A DNA stretch of 5,351 nucleotides, taken from positions 1-5,351 of the forward strand of contig JAILNO010000063.1 in assembly GCA_024691465.1 (NCBI GenBank). The letters are read 5' to 3'. Positions 1-5,351 of the stretch are shown in pieces; position 1 is the stretch's first letter; every line of letters begins with the position of its first letter. Source of the stretch: Pseudobutyrivibrio sp. (GTDB taxonomy: Bacteria > Bacillota_A > Clostridia > Lachnospirales > Lachnospiraceae). The translations under genes and the position numbers were made by a program. The notes beneath the pieces are model-generated. The model did no database searches. It was not told the origin of the DNA and was given only the letters and a program-made list of their open reading frames with translations.

Positions 1-614
1 GTGTACTGAACCATGGCGCCTGACTCATCCTGCTTGCCAGTGGTGTCGAATACTACATAAGAGAAAGTACGCATCCAACAATCATCCTCTGTAATATCTG
101 CATCAGCCTGTTCCTTAGCTGCATCTGAAACTAATGAATAATATGTCCTGTACTCAAGGTACTGCTTAACATACTCCTCAGTAGCTCCCATCTCCTCAAT
201 GGTCTCAGCTGGATTGTCAGCAATGAACTGTGCTGCTGCATCTGCTATAGCAGTAGTCTGCTCCTCTGTGAGAGCTATATCATAATCTGCTGCATGTAAC
301 TTGCATAGGTACTGGCCCTCCATCTCATCGAGGACGCTGCTCTTAGTCTCCTCCTCGAAGGTCTCGCCAGTATTTGTCATGGCATCTGACTTCCACATGC
401 CCTCGCCATAATATGCAAGCATGTACTGATCATACATGGCCTGCTGGTATCTAGCTGCGAAATTACCATAGCCAAGTGATATGGTGTCCTTAGTGCCATC
501 TCCTGTATTTATAGTAACAAGTGTGGAATCTGGATTCATCTTGCCACAACCTGTAAGAAGCATTGTTGCTGAAAGTGCAGCAATACCCGCTGTTCTAATA
601 ATCCCTCTATTCAT
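1..614 (-). CDS. Lipoprotein, probable PrsA/SurA-like foldase (3' end outside window)
   Basis: The frame is open from ATG at 614 to the window edge, giving 204 residues of a longer protein. The N-terminus is a lipoprotein signal: a short basic start (MNRGIIR), a hydrophobic stretch at about residues 9-20, and the lipobox LTGC ending at Cys23, the predicted lipidation site. The mature part is acidic. It has an aromatic, Gln-rich helix at about 49-69 (YGNFAARYQQAMYDQY), then long Glu-rich helical stretches to about 178, resembling the SurA_N-type chaperone region of extracytoplasmic foldases. At 182-192 RTFSYVVFDTT could be the first strand of a parvulin-type prolyl isomerase domain, but that domain would lie mostly outside the window, so catalysis cannot be judged. 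The protein would sit on the outer face of the cell membrane and assist folding of secreted proteins. The start is well supported by AGGAGG six bases upstream. The lipoprotein call is firm; the foldase role is inferred from layout and the neighbouring mfd. Another lipoprotein of unknown function remains possible. Confidence 0.8.
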   Translation of the reverse strand, partial: MNRGIIRTAGIAALSATMLLTGCGKMNPDSTLVTINTGDGTKDTISLGYGNFAARYQQAMYDQYMLAYYGEGMWKSDAMTNTGETFEEETKSSVLDEMEGQYLCKLHAADYDIALTEEQTTAIADAAAQFIADNPAETIEEMGATEEYVKQYLEYRTYYSLVSDAAKEQADADITEDDCWMRTFSYVVFDTTGKQDESGAMVQY

Positions 615-620
615 TTTAAT

Positions 621-626
621 CCTCCT
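621..626 (-). promoter_or_regulatory. Strong ribosome binding site of the lipoprotein gene
   Basis: On the minus strand AGGAGG, a perfect Shine-Dalgarno core, lies six bases (ATTAAA) before the ATG at 614. It fixes the start of the lipoprotein gene and contrasts with the weak site in front of mfd. An inverted repeat directly touches its 5' side. Confidence 0.9.
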
Positions 627-640
627 GAGTGTCTACACTC
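627..640 (-). repeat. Short inverted repeat in the lipoprotein leader, abutting the ribosome binding site
   Basis: The minus strand reads GAGTGT-AG-ACACTC, two perfect 6-base arms around two central bases. In RNA it could form a 5-bp stem (GAGTG/CACTC) with a TAGA loop, ending exactly where AGGAGG begins. In DNA it would be a dyad of operator size about 12-25 bases after the predicted transcription start. Either reading is possible: a repressor site, a small stem that protects the 5' end or influences ribosome access, or chance. The symmetry is directly visible; a function is not shown. Confidence 0.5.
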
Positions 641-658
641 ATTTTTTCAAGCCTTTTT

Positions 659-687
659 ATTATAGATAACTTTAGATGATTATTCAA
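659..687 (-). promoter_or_regulatory. SigA-type promoter of the lipoprotein gene
   Basis: On the minus strand a -35 box TTGAAT (687-682, four of six consensus bases) is followed by an optimal 17-base spacer and a perfect -10 box TATAAT (664-659). Transcription should start near 652, giving a leader of roughly 38 bases that contains the inverted repeat and AGGAGG. The promoter begins just past the mfd stop codon at 705, in the only real intergenic gap of the window (615-704). It implies that the lipoprotein gene can be expressed independently of the upstream transporter-mfd unit. No terminator-like stem with a T run in the minus-strand sense is visible between mfd and this promoter. Confidence 0.8.
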
Positions 688-704
688 TCCATAGGTGCTG
701 TACA

Positions 705-3700
705 TTATTCACGTAATGTCTTCAAGTCCAGTAAGAAATCCTGTAGATACTCGAATACTTCGCTAGGCTTGATACGGGTGTTAGCCCTGGTATTAAATAT
801 GAAGGCTGGCGCCTTAGGGTCAGCTGCAAAAGTGATGTGTGGATTGTTACGCTCTAGGAGTGCTGGAATCTGAGTCACATCTATCTTAGCTTTCTCGTAC
901 ATGGTTATCTTGATAATATCCTGTTTCTGTTCAATGGAAGTAACATATGCCTCGTGAGCCTTGACTCTAAGCATAGCCACCCACAGCAGGTTCTGGACGC
1001 ATCGCTTAGGCTCGCCGAATCTATCCACCAGCTCATCAAGCATATCGTCCCTTGCTTCCTCGGAATCGATAGCCGCAATACGCTTGTAGATATCGATACG
1101 CTGCTCCTCATTAGATACGTAAGTATCAGGCAGGTATGCCTCAATATTGATATCCACTGAGGTGTTGAAGCTGTCCTCCGATACCTCGCCTTTTTCTATC
1201 TTGACCGCCTCGTTGAGCATCTTGCAGTACAGGTCGTAACCTACGGCTGTCATATTGCCGTGCTGCTCCACGCCCAGCAGATTACCTGCGCCTCTGATTT
1301 CCAGATCTCGCATGGCAATCTTGAATCCTGAGCCTAAGTCAGTGAATTCCTTGATGGCTGCCAGTCGCTTCTCCGCTACCTCCTTCAGGAGCTTGTCCCT
1401 TCTATACATTAAGAAGGCGTAAGCGGTACGGTTGCTACGTCCCACACGACCTCTCAGCTGATATAGCTGAGACAATCCCATATTGTCACTGTCGTGTATG
1501 ATAATGGTATTAACATTGGAAATATCTAGGCCTATCTCGATGATGGTGGTGGCTACCAACACATCTATCTCGTGGTTGATGAACTGCATCATCACATCCT
1601 CAACCTTGGCCTCGGTCATCTGTCCATGTATATATCCCACTGTGGCCTCAGGAACCAGTCGCTCTATCTCGGCGGCCATATCCTGTATGCCCTTGACTCT
1701 ATTGAAGACATAGTACACCTGACCATCCCTGGCCATCTCACGCACTATGGCCTCTCGTACCATTTCTTCATTGTACTCGAATACGAAGGTCTGAATAGGA
1801 GTACGCTCCATAGGGGCCTCATCCAGTACGCTCATATCGCGTATGCCTACCAGCGACATGTGTAGGGTACGTGGAATAGGTGTGGCAGAAAGTGACAATA
1901 CATCCACAGTCTTCTTCATCTGCTTGATACGTTCCTTGTGATTGACACCGAAGCGCTGCTCCTCATCGATTATGAGGAGTCCTAAGTCCTTGAATTCCAC
2001 ATCCTTAGAGAGCAATCTGTGGGTACCGATTACTATATCCACCATGCCTGATTTCACATCCTGTATGGTCTTCTTCTGCTCGGCTGCTGTTCTGAATCTG
2101 CAGAGCAGTCCCATGTTGACAGGGTACCCGCCCATCCTCTGAACGAAGTTATTATAGTGCTGCTGCGCCAGGATGGTGGTAGGTACCAGGTACGCCACCT
2201 GCTTGCCCTCCTGCACAGCCTTGAAAGCTGCTCGCATGGCTACCTCAGTCTTGCCGAAGCCCACATCTCCGCAGATTAATCTATCCATTATCTTGGTGGA
2301 TTCCATATCCGCCTTCACCGCCTCAATGGCTGTGAGCTGTCCCTCTGTCTCCTCGTATGGGAAGCTCTCCTCGAACTCCTTCTGCCATACGGTGTCGGCA
2401 CCATATACGAATCCGTCGGTATTCTGCCTGAGGGCGTACAGATCCACCAGCTCCTTGGCAACCACTCCCACGGCGGACTGAACCTTCTGCTTGGTCCTGT
2501 GCCACTCCTGAGTGCCTGCTCCCAAGGAATTGAGCTTAGGCTTCTTGCCGTCAGGTCCAGAGTACTTCTGTATCTGGTCTAACTGAGAAGTAAGGACGTA
2601 TAGATTGCTGCCCTTAGCGTACTCGATCTTGATATAGTCGCGGATTACCCTATCCACTTCCATCTGCTCGGTACCCTTATATACGCCCAGACCGTAATTC
2701 TCGTGCACCACATAATCGCCCACATGCAGGTCGGAGAATGATGAAATACTCTCGCCCTCGTATCTTTTTACCCTGTGCTTCTTCTTGCGGACGTGGCCGA
2801 ATATATCTCCGTCTGAGAGCATGACGAAGGCTGAGTCAGGATAGTCGTAGCCTCGCTTGATATTGCCCACGCACAGCATGGTCTCGCCTGGATTGATGCT
2901 GTGGTCTAAGTCCGTGGTGAAGTAGGCATTGAGCCCCTCTGCAAGCAGATCCTCAGCCAGACGCTTAGCCTTGGTAGAGGAGCTGGTCACCAGTAAGACC
3001 TTGTACTTGCGCTTCTTGTATTGTAAGAGTTCCTTCAAAAGTAACTCGAAACTGCCATTGTATGCATTGACTCCCTGGACTGCGATGCTGAAGTGGTCCG
3101 CAGACTTAAGGAACTTGTTCTTAGCATCCAGTATGGACATGAGGGTGGTAGGGTATGCCTCCAGCTTGCCAAATATCTCGGATACGCCGTATAGCATATC
3201 CATCTGGCCCTTGAGCATGTAGCCTGCTTCCACTCGCCTGGTCATGGCATCGGCGAACTCAGTCTCAGTGACCTCGCCCTTAGCCACCACCTTCTGAACC
3301 TCATCTATGAACACATAGGTGCCTTTAGGCATGAAATCTAGGAATGAGCCCAGCTTATCACAGAAGTAGGTGAGATTGGTCTCTAACTCCTGGCTGAGCC
3401 CCCACTCTCTGGTCTCCTCTATGACCCTGTCCGCATAGGTCTTGAGCCTGTATGCCTCCTCGGTCTTCATCTCCTTGCGGTAGGCCTCGTAGCGGCTGTC
3501 TCGCTCCGCCTCAATCTTCCTAAGGCCTGCCTCCACCTCATCCTCAGATAGGATCAGCTCCACTGCAGGAAAAATGATGACTGACTTAATATTCTCGATA
3601 GACTTCTGGTTGCTGGCATCATAGGATCTGATGCTATCTACCTCGTCTCCCCACAGTTCGATACGCACTGGGAGCTCAGAAGTCAGAGGAAATACATCGA

Positions 3701-4226
3701 TGATTCCACCGCGAACTGCGAATTCTCCAGGGTGCTCACAGGTGCCCACGTGCTCATAGCCCATGGCAACCAGCTTCCTCCTGAGAGCCTCCAGCTCGAT
3801 GGTGTCTGTGTCGCTGATGGCTACCACGCCGCTCTCGAAATACTCTAAGGCTGGCAGCTTGTTCATAAGCGCATCGATAGTGGTTATGACAGTGCATGAG
3901 TTGTTGCTAATAACTGCTTCGATAGCACTCATACGCTCTCTGGTCAGAGCATTTCCTCTGATATCTGACTGGTAGAAGAGGAAATCCTTGGCAGGGAAAA
4001 ATACTGCGCTATCATCGTAAAAACGATACTCCTCTAATAGCTCACGAGCCTTGAGCTCATCAGCTGTCACTACTAGCTTGTAATTGATATCGTGCCCAAT
4101 ACCAAAAATAAGGTGCGCCTTGTCGGCACACCCTGTTATATCGTAAACCTTGCCACGACGAGCCAGAGCCTCTCTAAGAGACTCAATGGCTGTAAGTGAT
4201 TCAAATGGTTCCAAAAATGTCTTCAT
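705..4226 (-). CDS. mfd: Transcription-repair coupling factor Mfd
   Basis: The 1173-residue protein is complete and close to the length of other Mfd proteins (about 1150-1180). Mfd is a cytoplasmic ATP-dependent DNA translocase that binds RNA polymerase stalled at lesions, pushes it off the DNA and recruits UvrA for nucleotide excision repair. Residues about 1-350 are the UvrB-like module: the nucleotide-binding loop is degenerate (ITGCADKAHLIF, 30-41), as expected for Mfd, and GEFAVRGGIIDVFP (167-180) matches the UvrA-contacting part. The RNA polymerase interaction domain lies at about 500-560, with VGDYVVHENYGLGVYKG (502-518). The RecG-like motor follows: Walker A GDVGFGKTE (653-661), DEEQ (754-757), SATPIPRT (780-787), TTIIEIGLDI (893-902) and QLRGRVGR (923-930). 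The translocation motif region RDLEIRGAGNLLG is at 973-985, and the regulatory TRCF C-terminal domain at about 1010-1160 (RIDIYKRIA, 1043-1051). All key motor residues are present and the frame is unbroken. The ATG at 4226 begins two bases after the transporter stop, which suggests one operon. Confidence 0.98.
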   Translation of the reverse strand: MKTFLEPFESLTAIESLREALARRGKVYDITGCADKAHLIFGIGHDINYKLVVTADELKARELLEEYRFYDDSAVFFPAKDFLFYQSDIRGNALTRERMSAIEAVISNNSCTVITTIDALMNKLPALEYFESGVVAISDTDTIELEALRRKLVAMGYEHVGTCEHPGEFAVRGGIIDVFPLTSELPVRIELWGDEVDSIRSYDASNQKSIENIKSVIIFPAVELILSEDEVEAGLRKIEAERDSRYEAYRKEMKTEEAYRLKTYADRVIEETREWGLSQELETNLTYFCDKLGSFLDFMPKGTYVFIDEVQKVVAKGEVTETEFADAMTRRVEAGYMLKGQMDMLYGVSEIFGKLEAYPTTLMSILDAKNKFLKSADHFSIAVQGVNAYNGSFELLLKELLQYKKRKYKVLLVTSSSTKAKRLAEDLLAEGLNAYFTTDLDHSINPGETMLCVGNIKRGYDYPDSAFVMLSDGDIFGHVRKKKHRVKRYEGESISSFSDLHVGDYVVHENYGLGVYKGTEQMEVDRVIRDYIKIEYAKGSNLYVLTSQLDQIQKYSGPDGKKPKLNSLGAGTQEWHRTKQKVQSAVGVVAKELVDLYALRQNTDGFVYGADTVWQKEFEESFPYEETEGQLTAIEAVKADMESTKIMDRLICGDVGFGKTEVAMRAAFKAVQEGKQVAYLVPTTILAQQHYNNFVQRMGGYPVNMGLLCRFRTAAEQKKTIQDVKSGMVDIVIGTHRLLSKDVEFKDLGLLIIDEEQRFGVNHKERIKQMKKTVDVLSLSATPIPRTLHMSLVGIRDMSVLDEAPMERTPIQTFVFEYNEEMVREAIVREMARDGQVYYVFNRVKGIQDMAAEIERLVPEATVGYIHGQMTEAKVEDVMMQFINHEIDVLVATTIIEIGLDISNVNTIIIHDSDNMGLSQLYQLRGRVGRSNRTAYAFLMYRRDKLLKEVAEKRLAAIKEFTDLGSGFKIAMRDLEIRGAGNLLGVEQHGNMTAVGYDLYCKMLNEAVKIEKGEVSEDSFNTSVDINIEAYLPDTYVSNEEQRIDIYKRIAAIDSEEARDDMLDELVDRFGEPKRCVQNLLWVAMLRVKAHEAYVTSIEQKQDIIKITMYEKAKIDVTQIPALLERNNPHITFAADPKAPAFIFNTRANTRIKPSEVFEYLQDFLLDLKTLRE

Positions 4227-4248
4227 AATTATCTGCCTATTAATTCCT
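4227..4248 (-). promoter_or_regulatory. Transporter-mfd junction with weak ribosome binding site
   Basis: The transporter TAA (4231-4229) and the mfd ATG (4226) are separated by only two bases. The best Shine-Dalgarno candidates on the minus strand are a bare AGG at 4238-4236, nine bases before the ATG, and AGGAA at 4248-4244, which is too far away at 17 bases. Both lie inside or next to the end of the transporter gene. The arrangement suggests that ribosomes finishing the transporter re-initiate on mfd, which would keep Mfd low. No promoter is evident at the junction. Confidence 0.5.
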
Positions 4249-5351
4249 GAGCTCGATCAAGGGCCGCGTCTATGTTAGGCTGGAAATTGTCTGCTCCCAC
4301 CAGATTAACGAAGTCGGCCTTGCCCATCATGCGCATAGGCTGCTCATTAACGTGAGAGAATACTACTGTAATGCCCTTCTTCTCAGCTCGCTCTACTAAA
4401 TCTCTAAGTGCTCTAAGTGCAGTGACATCAATCGCTGGTACTGAACGCATCCTGATAACTAATACCTTAGTGTAATCCTTGACATTGATGCTCTCAGCAA
4501 GCATGTCTGATACACCGAAGAATAATGGTCCAGTAATCTCGAATACTCTGATTCCCTTATCAACTGGTCTGAGGTCATCTACGAACTCAGCCTCATCTGA
4601 CTGATATGTCCAGCCGCTTACGTGTGTCTCCTCACTCATTCTCTTGATAAAGAGGATGCAAGCTACGATCATGCCCCACTCGATTGCTACTACCAGGTCG
4701 AATACTACTGTAAGTACGAATGTAAGCACTAGTACGATGATATCTGACTTAGGTGCGTACTTAACCAGACGCACGAATGGTCTCCACTGGCACATATTGT
4801 AAGCTACCTGGAAAAGAATAGCTGCGATACATGGCATAGGAATGAACTTAGCATATGGCATGAGTACTACTAACACAATGAGAAGTGTAACTGAATGTAC
4901 CATGCCTGCCACTGGTGTACGGCCACCGTTCTTGATATTGGCAGCTGTACGAGCGATTGCTCCTGTAGCTGGGATACCGCCGAACAGTACGGAACCGATA
5001 TTACCGATACCCTGTCCGATGAGCTCCTGGTTACTCCTGTGCTTGCTATTAACCATTCCGTCAGCAACTACTGCTGATAGAAGTGACTCGATAGCTGCAA
5101 GGATTGCTATAGTAAATGCGTTAGGCATCTCATTGATAATTACCCCGAGGGATACATGTGGCACTGAGATGCTAGGTAGTCCTGCCTTAAGATCTGGATA
5201 GAGGGTACCTATGGTATTAACCTCAAGTCCTAAGCCTGATACGATTGCTATACTAACGAATACTGCAATGATAGAGGCTGGAATCTTAGAGAAGAACTTA
5301 GGCCAGATGATAAGCACTGCTAAGCAGATGACACCTACCAATGTAGCCTGC
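4229..5351 (-). CDS. SulP-family inorganic anion transporter with C-terminal STAS domain (5' end outside window)
   Basis: The visible 373 residues are the C-terminal two thirds of a protein family of about 500-560 residues; the frame runs off the right edge (QATLVGV), so the TTG at 5341 is an internal leucine and not a start. SulP proteins move anions such as sulfate, bicarbonate or dicarboxylates across the cell membrane, usually with H+ or Na+. Counting from the first full codon, hydrophobic segments occur at about 4-16, 24-42, 72-95, 149-166, 171-186 and 202-235. Family hallmarks are AIESLLSA (86-93), NQELIGQGIGNI (107-118) and GGIPATGAIART (124-135). A cytoplasmic STAS domain follows at about 267-373, beginning RVFEITGPLFFG, with the loop IDVTALRALRDL carrying D308 and T310 where STAS domains often have Asp and Ser/Thr. 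The substrate cannot be told from this part; the sulfate name often given would be a guess. It is the upstream gene of the mfd operon; its promoter is outside the window. Confidence 0.93.
   Translation of the reverse strand, partial: QATLVGVICLAVLIIWPKFFSKIPASIIAVFVSIAIVSGLGLEVNTIGTLYPDLKAGLPSISVPHVSLGVIINEMPNAFTIAILAAIESLLSAVVADGMVNSKHRSNQELIGQGIGNIGSVLFGGIPATGAIARTAANIKNGGRTPVAGMVHSVTLLIVLVVLMPYAKFIPMPCIAAILFQVAYNMCQWRPFVRLVKYAPKSDIIVLVLTFVLTVVFDLVVAIEWGMIVACILFIKRMSEETHVSGWTYQSDEAEFVDDLRPVDKGIRVFEITGPLFFGVSDMLAESINVKDYTKVLVIRMRSVPAIDVTALRALRDLVERAEKKGITVVFSHVNEQPMRMMGKADFVNLVGADNFQPNIDAALDRAQELIGR

Noticed and set aside
627..647. On the plus strand the inverted repeat is followed by ATTTTTT, resembling a small intrinsic terminator.
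   Set aside because: The stem is only five pairs with a four-base loop, and no plus-strand gene exists to be terminated. The T run is simply the complement of the A-rich lipoprotein leader.
481..669. A plus-strand open frame of 62 codons with a hydrophobic middle, which could be taken for a small membrane protein.
   Set aside because: It is antisense to the lipoprotein signal peptide region and to its promoter and ribosome binding site; the hydrophobic look comes from the complement of that sequence.
905..2505. Minus-strand open frames at 905-1144 and 2323-2505 in other frames within mfd.
   Set aside because: They are out-of-frame shadows of the intact mfd frame. Mfd reads through both places without interruption, so no frameshift or nested gene is needed.
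2401..4860. Higher GC in sampled lines of mfd (about 55% in 2401-2460) than in the transporter (about 42% in 4681-4740 and 4801-4860), possibly a sign of transfer.
   Set aside because: These are single 60-base samples. A line in the lipoprotein gene (301-360) is also about 55%, while another (121-180) is much lower, so local variation explains the difference.
676..5201. Many plus-strand open frames of 60-119 codons opposite mfd and the transporter, the longest at 4842-5201 and 2173-2481.
   Set aside because: They lie antisense to well-recognised conserved proteins, resemble no family I know, and are expected when a well-coded minus-strand gene leaves the opposite strand low in stops.
4229..5341. 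The transporter as a complete 370-residue protein starting at the TTG at 5341.
   Set aside because: The frame continues upstream to the window edge (Q-A-T before that codon), and the SulP family needs about 130-190 more N-terminal residues, so the gene is cut by the window and the TTG is internal.

Overview
The window is an ordinary stretch of bacterial chromosome, and all three of its genes lie on the minus strand. In the direction of transcription they are: the C-terminal two thirds of a SulP-family anion transporter with a STAS domain (cut by the right edge), a complete mfd gene for the transcription-repair coupling factor, and the N-terminal part of a lipoprotein that looks like a PrsA/SurA-type foldase (cut by the left edge). 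Coding density is very high. The only real intergenic space is the 90 bases between mfd and the lipoprotein gene.

The organism is most likely a low-to-moderate GC Firmicute, probably a clostridium of the Lachnospiraceae kind (Butyrivibrio, Roseburia, Eubacterium relatives). The reasons are a Gram-positive-style strong AGGAGG ribosome binding site, a consensus SigA-type promoter, an Mfd of Firmicute length (1173 residues), and mfd followed by a lipoprotein of the foldase type, an order I recall from that family. This assignment is an inference and has not been checked by a search.

Layout: 5351-4229, SulP transporter; a 2-base gap; 4226-705, mfd; 704-615, an intergenic region holding a near-consensus promoter (TTGAAT, 17 bases, TATAAT), a short inverted repeat and an AGGAGG site; 614-1, lipoprotein. 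The transporter and mfd are almost certainly co-transcribed, and mfd is probably translated by coupling because its own ribosome binding site is poor. No intrinsic terminator is visible after mfd, so the lipoprotein gene can receive read-through as well as transcription from its own promoter.

The three products have no obvious shared pathway: anion transport at the membrane, DNA repair at stalled RNA polymerase, and protein folding outside the membrane. I see no CRISPR array, mobile element, RNA gene or unfamiliar multi-gene system. The points most worth a second look are the compact leader of the lipoprotein gene, where an inverted repeat abuts the ribosome binding site, and the unusual tight pairing of a SulP transporter with mfd.
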